DNA of 64,000 bases from Bacteroidota bacterium (GCA_018267955.1 JAFDXL010000005.1:310001-374000); one strand, 5' to 3'; numbered from the stretch's first letter, positions 35,792 to 45,676 are shown. Program-made: numbers and translations. The notes: generated by a model from the letters alone, not told the origin.

Positions 35792-36759
35792 ACTACCTGC
35801 AGCAGCCAGCAACTGTAATAATGCTTGAAGTGATTAATCATCACTACATGTTTCATTGCACTATTATCTGCAGCCTTGCTCAATAATAAGCCAATGGCAA
35901 ACGCAGATGCCGTTGGATATTCACCGCATTTGTCTTTAAAATTTATTTCATTGGCAGGTGCTATAATGGAACTTACACGGTTGTAAAAGGTGTCCATTGC
36001 TTTATCACCATTTCTTCCGGCAATTAATGTATCTATCTCAACCGTGGATGAATGGCAGGCAATAAATCCTTCTACTTTTTTCAGAGCTTCTTCAGTATTC
36101 TTCGCAGTGAAGCATAGCAGGTCATTTAGCAGGATATTCCTACCTGTATTCGGTTGATCGCTTGCTATAAAAAAACCGGCGCCCTCTCCTGCTATCGTGT
36201 CATTGCTATATATACCTGCTTGCGAAAGAGCTTTGTAACTATTGTCCGTCAATTCATCAATGCCACCTACAAGCATCTTTTCACCCCGATGATCCTGCAG
36301 GTATAATTGTGCATTGATGAGCGCATGTTCAAAAGAATGGCCACGTTGCACAAACGTAAGGTTATGCCCGTTGCAACCGCATAATAATGCTATCTGCCCG
36401 CTTACAGTATTATGGGTCGACTGTATAAACGCTGTTGGGGTAAGCATCTGCTCCTCCTGTTCTACCATTTTGGTTAGGAATACTTCCGTATCCTGCAGGC
36501 AACCCATTGCGGTACCAATCGATATAGCATCTGGCTTTTCTATACCCGCTGCATGCATGCTGATCCTGGACGCTGCTATTCCCGTCCGCACCACTTTGCT
36601 CATCCTGCGCAGTTGCATAGGCGGTATCAAACCGGTATAATCGGGTTCTTTACAAAAGAACCTGCCTTTATCAGCACTTGGTGTTGCGGGGAAATCCGCA
36701 TCCTTATTTCCGCCGACCGGGCTAATAATACCCGCGCTATGTAGATACAAATTCATCAT
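35788..36759 (-). CDS. Beta-ketoacyl synthase-like chain-length-factor protein
   Basis: A thiolase-fold protein of 323 residues (from the ATG at 36759) related to the Ketoacyl-synt_2 (PF13723-type) partners of aryl polyene and flexirubin clusters. At the place of the active-site Cys it has FVQRGHSF (136-143): no Cys, and a Gln nearby, as in chain length factors. The HGTGT and second His motifs of KSs are also absent (ACHSSTVEID instead). So it should be a non-catalytic partner of the KS at 36756-37955. The ATG at 36759 gives an ATGA overlap with the KS stop; ATGs at 36765 is also in frame. Confidence 0.8.
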   Translation of the reverse strand: MMNLYLHSAGIISPVGGNKDADFPATPSADKGRFFCKEPDYTGLIPPMQLRRMSKVVRTGIAASRISMHAAGIEKPDAISIGTAMGCLQDTEVFLTKMVEQEEQMLTPTAFIQSTHNTVSGQIALLCGCNGHNLTFVQRGHSFEHALINAQLYLQDHRGEKMLVGGIDELTDNSYKALSQAGIYSNDTIAGEGAGFFIASDQPNTGRNILLNDLLCFTAKNTEEALKKVEGFIACHSSTVEIDTLIAGRNGDKAMDTFYNRVSSIIAPANEINFKDKCGEYPTASAFAIGLLLSKAADNSAMKHVVMINHFKHYYSCWLLQVV

Positions 36760-37955
36760 GAGCATTTACTAAAAATCAACGATGAACAATTACCTCCAAA
36801 ACCAAAAGAGTTAGACAATACATGCTTTATATCCAAACCTTCTTTTAATTCTGTCACAGGCGTGAAGCGCACATCTTCCATCTGGCTTTCCCACCTTAGG
36901 TTAGGATACACCATGCCATGCTGTATACTTAATATACTGAATACTGCTTCCACTCCGGCAGCAGCTCCTAATGTATGCCCCGTGTATGCTTTGGTAGATG
37001 ATGCCATAGGTACATTCTCTTCAAATATTGCCTCTACCGCTTTCCCTTCAGAGCTATCATTGTTGGCAGTGCCGGTGCCATGCAGGTTGATATAATTGAT
37101 ATCAGCAGGTTGCAATTCTGCCTTTTTCATTGCATTACCCATGGCTAGTTTGTTACCAATACCCTCCGGCGATGATGCTGTTTGGTGATAGGCATCATTC
37201 GCATTTGCATAACCGCTTACAGTTGCAATTGGGGATGCACCACATTGTTCTACAGCACGCTTACTCATCAGCAAAATATAGCCTGCGCCTTCCCCAAGAT
37301 TCAATCCACGCCTGTTATTATCAAATGGCTGGCAAAGCTGCCTGTCCAATATCATTAAGGTATTAAAGCCATTCAGTGTAAACCGGGATAAGCTGTCTGC
37401 ACCGCCCGCTATCGCCACGTCCAGCATCCCATTCTCTATCATCTGCGCGGCCATCATAATGCTGTTTGCAGATGAAGAACATGCAGTGCTGATTGTCGTT
37501 ACAAATCCGTCCAGACCAAAAGCATCCGCCACCAGTTGTGTTACCGCACCACATTCGTGGCTTTTGTAATTGTTAATATCTACCTGCTCTATATTTTCTT
37601 TTATGTTTTTATATACAGCTTCTGTAAGGTCCATACCACCAACGGTATTGGCCGAAAAAAAACCGGTACGTAATCCTTTTATTTTTTCAGCAAAAGGTTG
37701 CAGTGCCTCTTGTACTGCTATCGCGCTTAGCAAAGCAGTACGCGGCCAGTTACTGTTCACACCTGTCATGGCAGCCAGTTGTTCATTGGTTGCTTTCACC
37801 TCTGCTACAGGTATCTCGTCCGCCCAAAAAGTTTTGAGATATTTTGCTTTACCAATTCCATGCCTGTTATCCCGTAACGATTGCAGACAGGCTTGTGTAT
37901 CATTACCTATAGCACAGATAATTCCTGTGTTTGCAATATATGCTGCCGATACCAC
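36756..37955 (-). CDS. Beta-ketoacyl-ACP synthase (polyene/flexirubin type)
   Basis: A 399-residue KS with the full triad: Cys159 in TISTACSSS, His292 in LHGTGTANND, His327 in YTGHTLGAAAG. The sequence is closer to cluster-specific KSs than to housekeeping FabF. With the chain-length-factor-like partner (ATGA overlap) it should condense malonyl-ACP units into a polyene chain. The start is GTG at 37955, sharing one base with the stop of the upstream KS-like gene. The five genes 35788-40946 form one tight operon on the minus strand. Confidence 0.88.
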   Translation of the reverse strand: MVSAAYIANTGIICAIGNDTQACLQSLRDNRHGIGKAKYLKTFWADEIPVAEVKATNEQLAAMTGVNSNWPRTALLSAIAVQEALQPFAEKIKGLRTGFFSANTVGGMDLTEAVYKNIKENIEQVDINNYKSHECGAVTQLVADAFGLDGFVTTISTACSSSANSIMMAAQMIENGMLDVAIAGGADSLSRFTLNGFNTLMILDRQLCQPFDNNRRGLNLGEGAGYILLMSKRAVEQCGASPIATVSGYANANDAYHQTASSPEGIGNKLAMGNAMKKAELQPADINYINLHGTGTANNDSSEGKAVEAIFEENVPMASSTKAYTGHTLGAAAGVEAVFSILSIQHGMVYPNLRWESQMEDVRFTPVTELKEGLDIKHVLSNSFGFGGNCSSLIFSKCS

Positions 37956-38560
37956 TATCCTTTGTTTATAATATCTATACGCTCAGGTGTAAAAGCAGCG
38001 CCTTTACCTGCTTTGGTTACCCAGTAAAATTTGATCTTGCGTTCATCCCCCACCGCATCTGCCCATCCACAGAGGCAGGCTTCCATGCCTCTGTTCTGCA
38101 ACAGGTCATTCACCCAAAAATATATTTGTTCCACATCTGCCTCATCATTCACAAAACATATTTGTTCCCCTTTAAAACCGTGCCGTATGCATATTTCTCC
38201 CAGCATAATGTTGGGCAATGTATAAACAAACAAAGACGGGCTGGCAATAGTTGAGATACTCTCGAGGTATTTTTTATCTACATCAAGGCAGCCTTTACCT
38301 GTCGCCATCACTACTCCTATTTTCGTTTTGTCAATGCCTTCGTATACTGGTGCACTATCTTGTGCCAGCAAGATCTCAGCGCCTAACCATGCCCATTGAC
38401 AAAGCAGGTCCATTTTAAAGAATTTGGGGTAGCTATAACCCATGTTACGATATACAGACGCCGCAGTTTCGTTATCTGCATTAAACGATAATAAAGGACT
38501 TCCGTCCTTTATTATCCGCTGCTCATCAATATGTACCCAATGGTCTATCGTTGCTTGCAA
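37955..38560 (-). CDS. Half-size ketosynthase-like protein
   Basis: A 201-residue protein resembling the N-terminal half of a ketosynthase: FFKMDLLCQWAWLGAEIL, IGVVMATGKGCLDVDKKY and SPSLFVYTLPNIMLGEICIR are KS-like, but at the active site it reads GEQICFVNDEAD, with no usable Cys. No C-terminal half, so none of the two His. It is probably a structural or regulatory partner, as in other flexirubin-type clusters. The start is TTG at 38560; no ATG is available near the flavoprotein stop (38570). It overlaps the KS start by one base. Confidence 0.72.
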   Translation of the reverse strand: MQATIDHWVHIDEQRIIKDGSPLLSFNADNETAASVYRNMGYSYPKFFKMDLLCQWAWLGAEILLAQDSAPVYEGIDKTKIGVVMATGKGCLDVDKKYLESISTIASPSLFVYTLPNIMLGEICIRHGFKGEQICFVNDEADVEQIYFWVNDLLQNRGMEACLCGWADAVGDERKIKFYWVTKAGKGAAFTPERIDIINKG

Positions 38561-38569
38561 AATATTTCT

Positions 38570-39814
38570 TTATGCGGTTGTTTTGGAGCTTTTCAGGTAG
38601 CGGCTTAGCGTGCGTACATTTTTCTCATGATTCTTTACAAAAGGATTGTTTTCATCCCATACATACCCGGCTAATACAGAACAGATCTGCGACATGATCT
38701 CCGGGTTGCGGTTTTCTGCAAAGAAGATATCGAACAAGGTACCATCATACCAGCTGTTTACGTACGTGCGGAATACGCCGATACCCAGTTGCATTTTCTC
38801 CATATAGTCATTCTGCCAGTCTACCTGTTCCCCGCGCAAATGGCGTATCACCAGGTGAGATGCCAGTTGTGCAGATACGGACGCCAACGTCACGCCGGAA
38901 GAAAATACGGGGTCCAGGAATTCTGTTACATTACCTGTAAGCACAAAACCATTGCCATAGAAGGTATCTGTTGTTACACTCCAGCTTTGCAGCGTTCTCG
39001 GTTCCCACAACATTTCAGATTCATCAAAACGCATTGCCAGTTCAGGTTGGGCCTGTATCAGCGCTTTAAACTGCTCTGCAGGTGTGCCTGTATATTTATC
39101 AAAAAACTCAGGGCTGCCTACATAGCCAACGGATGTATTCCCGTTAGAGAATGGTATCACCCATATCCAGGTATTTGCGTCATGCACAAACACGGTAATA
39201 CGGTTTGGTTCCACGGCTTCGTCGCGTTTAGGATCTGTCATATGGCAGAATACCGTTTTACGCGGTAGCTGCGATGATGGCCGTTCCAAACCAAATAGCC
39301 TCGGTATCACACGTCCATAGCCGCTGCCATCTATAATGAATTTAGCATGTATCGTTTCTTCTTTGCCATCTGCTGTTTTCACCGTAGTTACAGAGCTGCC
39401 ATCATCCGCTATCTTAATATCGGTTACTTCTGTTTGATAGCTGATAGGAACGCCCATAGCTTCGCACTGGTCTGCAAGTGTTTTATCAAACTCGGCACGC
39501 GGCACCTGCCAGGTCCATTTCCAACCCGGTGTAAACTGCTGCATAAAATTGAAATCACAAACTTGCCCGTCCATCACAAACTTGGCGCCATCCTTCTGCT
39601 GAAAGTGTTTTGCTTTTACAGCATCCAGAAATTTTGCTTCTTCCAGCGCTTCCATACAGCGCGGCAGCAGGCTTTCACCAATTACAAACCGGGGGAATAG
39701 CATTTTTTCTACAACCTGCACAGAAAGGCCGGCTTGTTTTATGATAGATGCTGCAATAGTGCCCGATGGGCCTGCGCCTATCACCAGCACATCTACATTT
39801 TTTTGAGTACTCAT
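38570..39814 (-). CDS. FAD-dependent halogenase-like oxidoreductase
   Basis: A 414-residue flavoprotein of the tryptophan halogenase/geranylgeranyl reductase superfamily. It has GAGPSG (13-18), GESLLPR (46-52), the segment QQKDGAKF (72-79) with a Lys at the halogenase position, and WIWVIP (216-221), close to the WxWxIP motif of flavin-dependent halogenases. In flexirubin-type clusters such proteins may chlorinate or hydroxylate the aromatic head; which applies here cannot be told. Second gene of the operon after the methyltransferase; 9 bases separate it from the half-size KS-like gene. Confidence 0.8.
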   Translation of the reverse strand: MSTQKNVDVLVIGAGPSGTIAASIIKQAGLSVQVVEKMLFPRFVIGESLLPRCMEALEEAKFLDAVKAKHFQQKDGAKFVMDGQVCDFNFMQQFTPGWKWTWQVPRAEFDKTLADQCEAMGVPISYQTEVTDIKIADDGSSVTTVKTADGKEETIHAKFIIDGSGYGRVIPRLFGLERPSSQLPRKTVFCHMTDPKRDEAVEPNRITVFVHDANTWIWVIPFSNGNTSVGYVGSPEFFDKYTGTPAEQFKALIQAQPELAMRFDESEMLWEPRTLQSWSVTTDTFYGNGFVLTGNVTEFLDPVFSSGVTLASVSAQLASHLVIRHLRGEQVDWQNDYMEKMQLGIGVFRTYVNSWYDGTLFDIFFAENRNPEIMSQICSVLAGYVWDENNPFVKNHEKNVRTLSRYLKSSKTTA

Positions 39815-39854
39815 TAGTCAGGGAATTTTTATTGTTTCAAGGGGTAAAAACTTC

Positions 39855-40946
39855 TTATTTCTTTTTCAATTCTAAGATAGTATGGCTTAATCCAACATTG
39901 TCTGTTTGTTTAACAACATCAAATCCGGCCTTGTCTATCAGCTTAACAAACACTTCGCTATCATACATCTGGCTGTTACCATTGGCCATTGTTGTAAAAT
40001 ATAAGGACGTCATCTGCAGGCTGAATGCCGATGCTTCAAAACGCTGTTTGTCCCAGAATGTTTCATTGATAAATATGCTGCCATCAGCTGGCAATGCACG
40101 ATGGCATTTTTCCAGTATCGACACAATCTCTTCATCGGCAAAACAATCCAAAAACTGGCTCATCCATATCACATCATATCCTTCCGGCAGTTCAGATTGT
40201 TTATCCAGCACATTACGTTCATGGTATTGTACGCGGTTGCTGTAGCCTGCTTCTTCAATATTTTTTGCAGCAACATCCAGTTGCACTTTAAGATCTACAA
40301 GTCCTACTTCCACTTCGCTGTTATATTCCAGGCAAGCTAGGGTAAATTTACCTGTATTGGCGCCTATGTCCATTACCTTACGTGGATTGCCGGCAAATAC
40401 TAATGGCAATGCAGCGGGAAATGCATTATCTGAATAATAGTGATCAAAATTGAACCAGCTTGTTTTTGCAGGTTCCGGTAATATAGATAACCCCTGGTAA
40501 ATGGTTTCCCAGTTACCCAGGTGGCGTAAGCCCTTAGGTTTACCTTCTTCAATAGATGCTTTTAAGTCCTGCGCTCCATCATAACAAACATCGCGCATAA
40601 AATCTGTGTTCACTTTTGTCATCGGGTCATTGAGGAAAAAGTGACCGGTTTTGCTCAGGTGGAATTTCCCTTCTTTCCTGAATACCAGTCCTATACCCAG
40701 GCCCGCTTCCAATAATATCCGCACACCATAAGGGCTTATAGCTACCTGCTGCGCTACTTCTGCAATACTGATGCCTGATTGGCGGGCATCTTCTACCAGC
40801 TTTAATATGCCGCTATCTCTCAGCAAAACAGATGCCTGGAAAATATATGGGGCAAATGCTATGAACTGTGCTTGAGATATAGCGTCCAGTGCAGGCTTTT
40901 TGTCAGTTTCAAACAATGCTTTATTTTTTGCAGGGGTATCTATCAT
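39855..40946 (-). CDS. SAM-dependent O-methyltransferase
   Basis: A 363-residue class I methyltransferase of the caffeate/acetylserotonin type. An N-terminal winged-helix dimerisation domain (about 25-110) precedes the Rossmann domain with motif I VMDIGANTGKFTL (191-203). These enzymes methylate phenolic hydroxyls, fitting a methoxylated aryl head in a pigment. It is the first gene of the operon and has an exact -7 promoter element 19 bases upstream of its ATG. Confidence 0.84.
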   Translation of the reverse strand: MIDTPAKNKALFETDKKPALDAISQAQFIAFAPYIFQASVLLRDSGILKLVEDARQSGISIAEVAQQVAISPYGVRILLEAGLGIGLVFRKEGKFHLSKTGHFFLNDPMTKVNTDFMRDVCYDGAQDLKASIEEGKPKGLRHLGNWETIYQGLSILPEPAKTSWFNFDHYYSDNAFPAALPLVFAGNPRKVMDIGANTGKFTLACLEYNSEVEVGLVDLKVQLDVAAKNIEEAGYSNRVQYHERNVLDKQSELPEGYDVIWMSQFLDCFADEEIVSILEKCHRALPADGSIFINETFWDKQRFEASAFSLQMTSLYFTTMANGNSQMYDSEVFVKLIDKAGFDVVKQTDNVGLSHTILELKKK

Positions 40947-40965
40947 ATTACAGCAGTATGAACTC

Positions 40966-40973
40966 CAAAAATA
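40966..40973 (-). promoter_or_regulatory. -7 promoter element of the pigment-type operon (TATTTTTG)
   Basis: Exact TAnnTTTG match on the minus strand, upstream of the methyltransferase ATG at 40946. It would drive the five-gene operon down to 35788. Confidence 0.55.
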
Positions 40974-41052
40974 CTGAAGTAGAAACGTTTTTGCATGATA
41001 ACCGTCATAAAAAAACGCAACATGTTAGCCTCAGCAATAATGTGTACAAAAA

Positions 41053-41074
41053 AGAGGCGCTAAAAAGCGCCTCT
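41053..41074 (-). terminator. Intrinsic terminator of the RND operon
   Basis: Stem AGAGGCGC/GCGCCTCT with an A-rich loop; the minus strand continues with a T-run (TTTTTT). It ends the tetR-tolC-adaptor-RND operon. Confidence 0.85.
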
Positions 41075-41102
41075 GTTGTATTTAACCTATGCCCATTAGA
41101 AT

Positions 41103-44100
41103 CTATCCTTTCATGGAAGCACTTATCCGGTCCTTCCACCTTTGTACTCTTGCTTTGAAACGGAAGCTCAGCAGCATCATTACCGGCACCACTATCAGCG
41201 TCAGGAAGGTTGCGAAGCTAAGCCCATAGATCATAGTCCATGCAAGCGGCCCCCAGAACGCAACACTATCGCCACCGAAGAAGATATGCGGGTTCAGTTC
41301 CGAGAACAGGGTCGAGAAGTCAATATTCAGGCCCACACCCAGCGGTATCAGGCCAAGTATAGCGGCTGTAGCGGTCAGCAACACCGGTGTCATACGGGTG
41401 CGTCCTGCCTCTACTATTGCGTCAAACGGCTCCATACCTTCTTTCAGCATCAGGTCGGTAAACTCTACCAGCAATATACCGTTCCGCACCACGATACCTG
41501 CCAGCGCTACGATACCGATACCACTCATTACTATAGAGAAGTCGTTTTTGAATATACCTACGCCTAAGAATACACCAAACACACTGAACAGGATCTCGGC
41601 CATAATGATCACCGTACGACTCAGCGAGTTGAACTGCATGATCAATATCAGGAATATCAAACCTATTGCTATCAGCATCGCGTTGCCTAAGAACGCACCG
41701 GTCTCAGCCTGGTCTTCCTGCTGGCCTCCCATCTTAATGGTGATACCGGAAGAAGCTTTGAAGTTAGACAGTTCACGCTGCACGGCAGCCACCACTTCAT
41801 TTTCATTATAACCTGTTAGTACGTTGGATGATAATGATATGATACGTTTCATGTCTTTACGTTTGATGCCGCCGTATGTATTACCATAATGCAGGTCTGC
41901 AAAAGAGCTGATAGGCACTTGCCTAACAACGCCACCCATGCCCATATCGCGGAAGGTAAGCGGCATGTTGCGAACCGCGTCTATATCTTCACGCTGCTCT
42001 TTTTTCAGTCGCAGTGTAATGGGGTAATCATCGTTCTGGTCGCGGAAGCGGGATATCTCTTTACCGAATACTGCAGTCCGCAAAGCACCTACTACCATTC
42101 CTGTAGATACGCCTTCGTTATTCATGCGTTCACGGTCCAGGTCAAATACCAGTTCCGGTTTATTAGCCTGGAAGTCGCTGCGCAGCTCTTCCACACCCGG
42201 TACATTCTTTTGTTCCAGGTATCTTTTAATTTGTTCAGATGTTGAGATCAGCGAATCCAGGTTGTCACCGGTAATGTCTATTACCACCGGTTTAGGCAAT
42301 GGCGGGCCACCTTGTTCTTTATCCACGGTCACTACTGCTCCCGGCACGCCTTTCACTTCCTCACGTATCTTTTGCATCATCTCTGTGGTGGAGATGCCCT
42401 GGCGTTTGCTATACTCTACATAGGCTACCGTTATCTTACCCTTGTTAGGGAAGTTACCTACCTCACCACTTGTAGGGTCTACTGCACCAACGGTTACGTT
42501 GGCAATCACAGACTGCACGGCCGGGTTTTTCTTACCATTTTCAATACCTAAGGCATGGTTCACGCGTTTTTCCAGCTTCAGCAATACCTCATTCGTATAC
42601 GCCTGGTCAGTACCTACAGGCATGTTCAGGTACACATAGGTAAAGTTTGGTTCACCACTCGGGAAGAACACTACTTTAGGACTGCGCACTATCATCAGCA
42701 CCAGCGAGAAGATCAGGATACATACTGTTATCAGCATGGTTCTGCCCGGCCTCAATAAAGAGCGTTTCAGCAACCCTGCATACCAGTTTTGGAAAGCTGG
42801 CCATGCTTTGCTCTGGAACGAGTGTATCCATTTTTCGAATACAAATTTTTCCAGCAGTATGAAGAGGTAAATGAATATGATAAAGTTTGCAAAGCCCCAT
42901 GCCTGTGCCACATAGCATATTGCAGCCAGCGACAAGAATATGATCATGAGCACTTTATCTCTTTTACTCCAACGGCGCTTACCTGTATCATTCGGGTCAT
43001 GCGGCTTCATAAAGCTTACCGCAAATACCGGGTTGATGATATAAGCCACCGCAAGCGATGCCAGCAGGGTAATGATCAGCGTTACCGGCAGGAAGAACAT
43101 GAATGAACCGATCACACCTTTCCAGAATGCCAGCGGGATAAATGGTATCAGTGTAGTTACCGTACCTGACAATACAGGCAGGAACACTTCGCCGGTTGCA
43201 AACTTCGCAGCCTTGGCTATCGGCATTTTACCATTGTCAAATATCCGGTGCGTGTTCTCTATCACCACGATCGCGTCATCCACCACTATACCCAATGCCA
43301 GCAGGAACGAGAAGAGAACGATCATATTCAGCGTGAACCCTATGCTTGGCATTACAAGGAAAGCTATAGCGCACGATAAAGGCACAGACATCGCCACGAA
43401 CAAGGCATTCGTCACACCCATAAAGAACATCAGGATCACGGTTACCAGTATGAAACCGATGATGATGGTGTTGATCAGATCATGCAATGTAGATCGTGTC
43501 TGGTCAGATTGATCACCTGTAGTTACGATGGTAAGATCTTTAGGCAGTTCTTTTGCCTTCATATCTTCCAATAACTTCTGTATCCTGTCAGATGCATCGA
43601 TCAGGTTTTCACCTTTTGCTTTAATAACGTTCAGCGTAATTACATTCTTATTGTCTAAGCGCGCGTAGCTTTCCTGCTCTTCAAAATCATCTACTACATC
43701 AGCTATATCATGCAGGTACAACGCTTTACCCTGCTGGTTCTTTACTATGATATTGCCGATCTGGTCTGCTGTCTTGAATTCATTACGTACCGTAAGGATA
43801 CGCTTCTGGTTATTCATAGACACCTGGCCTGGTGTAGACGAGATATTTTCATAAGCCACTGCATTCTCAATATCACCGAAAGAGAAACCTGCTGCAGCCA
43901 TTTTATACATGTCTACATTGATCTGTATCTCGCGGTCCAGCGCACCTACCATGTCCACACGCTTGATCTCTTTCATCTCCTCTATGTTATCCTTCACGCG
44001 ATCTGCATATTTCTTCAGTCTGTTCAGGTCATAGTTACCGGAGATGTTTACATACAGGATCGGCATTTCCGAAAGGTCAATGTCTTTTACTTCCGGTTCG

Positions 44101-44495
44101 TTGGGCAGGTTTTGCGGCATATCGGGCCTTGCCTTATCTACCGCATCCTTTACATCTTGCTTTGCCTTGTCTATTTGTACATCAGTATTAAACTCAACGA
44201 TCACTACAGAATAATCCTGGAAGGAGTTACTGGTAACTTTCTTTACGCCTGTCAGGTTCTTTACCTGCTTTTCTATCGGCTTGGTCACCAGGTTTTCCAT
44301 ATTCTCAGGAGATGTACCCGGGTAGATGGTCTGCACATATATCTGTGGCAGTTTTATTTCCGGAAATTTCTCCTTTGGCAGGTTCAGATACGTCATCAGC
44401 CCCGCCAGCGTTATGATGATCGTAAGTATATATACCGCCGTGCGATTATCTATCGCCCAACTGGATGGTTTAAACTCTTTAAATTGGTCTTTCAT
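41103..44495 (-). CDS. RND efflux pump permease (AcrB/HAE1 type)
   Basis: A 1130-residue inner-membrane transporter with 12 predicted helices and two large periplasmic loops. It has GIVVDDAIVVIEN (first half, TM4 region) and GIVVRNGILLVEF (second half). Bacterial HAE-1 pumps use proton flow to export drugs, dyes or lipids. Between the two halves it has an extra hydrophobic segment (about 525-570) with several aromatic residues, making it longer than AcrB (1049). Last gene of the efflux operon, 30 bases after the adaptor gene. Confidence 0.92.
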   Translation of the reverse strand: MKDQFKEFKPSSWAIDNRTAVYILTIIITLAGLMTYLNLPKEKFPEIKLPQIYVQTIYPGTSPENMENLVTKPIEKQVKNLTGVKKVTSNSFQDYSVVIVEFNTDVQIDKAKQDVKDAVDKARPDMPQNLPNEPEVKDIDLSEMPILYVNISGNYDLNRLKKYADRVKDNIEEMKEIKRVDMVGALDREIQINVDMYKMAAAGFSFGDIENAVAYENISSTPGQVSMNNQKRILTVRNEFKTADQIGNIIVKNQQGKALYLHDIADVVDDFEEQESYARLDNKNVITLNVIKAKGENLIDASDRIQKLLEDMKAKELPKDLTIVTTGDQSDQTRSTLHDLINTIIIGFILVTVILMFFMGVTNALFVAMSVPLSCAIAFLVMPSIGFTLNMIVLFSFLLALGIVVDDAIVVIENTHRIFDNGKMPIAKAAKFATGEVFLPVLSGTVTTLIPFIPLAFWKGVIGSFMFFLPVTLIITLLASLAVAYIINPVFAVSFMKPHDPNDTGKRRWSKRDKVLMIIFLSLAAICYVAQAWGFANFIIFIYLFILLEKFVFEKWIHSFQSKAWPAFQNWYAGLLKRSLLRPGRTMLITVCILIFSLVLMIVRSPKVVFFPSGEPNFTYVYLNMPVGTDQAYTNEVLLKLEKRVNHALGIENGKKNPAVQSVIANVTVGAVDPTSGEVGNFPNKGKITVAYVEYSKRQGISTTEMMQKIREEVKGVPGAVVTVDKEQGGPPLPKPVVIDITGDNLDSLISTSEQIKRYLEQKNVPGVEELRSDFQANKPELVFDLDRERMNNEGVSTGMVVGALRTAVFGKEISRFRDQNDDYPITLRLKKEQREDIDAVRNMPLTFRDMGMGGVVRQVPISSFADLHYGNTYGGIKRKDMKRIISLSSNVLTGYNENEVVAAVQRELSNFKASSGITIKMGGQQEDQAETGAFLGNAMLIAIGLIFLILIMQFNSLSRTVIIMAEILFSVFGVFLGVGIFKNDFSIVMSGIGIVALAGIVVRNGILLVEFTDLMLKEGMEPFDAIVEAGRTRMTPVLLTATAAILGLIPLGVGLNIDFSTLFSELNPHIFFGGDSVAFWGPLAWTMIYGLSFATFLTLIVVPVMMLLSFRFKARVQRWKDRISASMKG

Positions 44496-44525
44496 TGAAA
44501 TAGTATTAATGCGCTTACAACATTA

Positions 44526-45641
44526 TTATTCTACAGAGATCAGCTCACCGTTATCTACTTCTTCATATCCTTCTGTGATCACTTTATCGCCGGGGTTCAA
44601 ACCGCTCAATACTTCTGCATAACCGTTAGAGCTACGGCCGCTTTTGATCATTACAGATTTCGCTTTATTGCCATCTGCTACAAATACCATTTCACCTTCA
44701 GCAGTTTTCTGAATCACGTTTACCGGTATCACAATAGCTTTAGAATTCTGGTAGTTAGCTATCTGCATTTTGCAACTCATGTTAGGGTGCAGCTTGCTGT
44801 TATTACCTAGTCTTACTTCTACCTGGAAGGCGCGTGAAATTGGATCCACCGCTTTAGAAACATAAGTGAGCTTAGTCCTCATAGTATCCTGGCGTCCTTC
44901 AAATACCAGGTTCACAGGATCTCCGTCATGTACCTGGCCCAGGTAATTTTCACCAAGGTTGGCCTGCACCTTCAAGGCATCAGAGTTAACTACACGGATA
45001 CCCATTGCAGTGTTTCCAACAGCTGGTATCATATCACCTTCTTTAATATTTACAGCGTCTACCGTACCACTAATAGGTGACTTAATCATTGACATTTCTC
45101 TTTGAGCTACTAAAGCGGCTTTCTGTTTTAATTGGAATTCATAGTTAGCTTTTGCTTGCAGTAACTGCACCTCACTACCTATGTTTTGAGCCCATAATTT
45201 CTGCAATTTGTCATATACCGATTTGGCATAAGACAACTGTGCTTCAATTCCTTTAATTTGTTGTTCGGTAGCTGAAGCATCCAGTACTGCCAAAGTTTGT
45301 CCTTTGCTAACATGCTGGCCCACTTTCACCAAAATTCTATTCACAGTACCACCAACTTGCGGCATTGCCATTACATTTTGCTCGCCATTAACATTCGCCT
45401 GCACTTCTACATAAGAGCTAAATGTTTGTGGTTGCACCTGTACTACAGATACCGGTGTTGCCTTTCCGGAATCATTGCCTTTGTTTTGGGCTTCCAGCTT
45501 GCTGATCTTTTCATCAAGCGTAGCCCTTTCTTTTTTCAGCTTCGTCAGCTCAGCCTCCGCTTTCTTCCCGGATTTATCGCCTCCGCCGCACGCAGCCAGT
45601 ATGATCGTTGGTATTAATAATAAATAAACAGAGCGTTTCAT
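44526..45641 (-). CDS. RND periplasmic adaptor lipoprotein
   Basis: A 371-residue membrane fusion protein. Lipobox LAAC (Cys18), a coiled coil (about 28-58), the first half lipoyl motif with VNRILVKVGQHVSKGQTLA, an alpha-hairpin, the second lipoyl half with MIKSPISGTVDAVNIKEGD, a beta barrel, and a C-terminal membrane-proximal domain ending GYEEVDNGELISVE. It joins the RND permease to the TolC-like channel in the periplasm. Confidence 0.92.
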   Translation of the reverse strand: MKRSVYLLLIPTIILAACGGGDKSGKKAEAELTKLKKERATLDEKISKLEAQNKGNDSGKATPVSVVQVQPQTFSSYVEVQANVNGEQNVMAMPQVGGTVNRILVKVGQHVSKGQTLAVLDASATEQQIKGIEAQLSYAKSVYDKLQKLWAQNIGSEVQLLQAKANYEFQLKQKAALVAQREMSMIKSPISGTVDAVNIKEGDMIPAVGNTAMGIRVVNSDALKVQANLGENYLGQVHDGDPVNLVFEGRQDTMRTKLTYVSKAVDPISRAFQVEVRLGNNSKLHPNMSCKMQIANYQNSKAIVIPVNVIQKTAEGEMVFVADGNKAKSVMIKSGRSSNGYAEVLSGLNPGDKVITEGYEEVDNGELISVE

Positions 45642-45676
45642 TGCTATATATTTTGTAATAATTTGATTAATGATGG

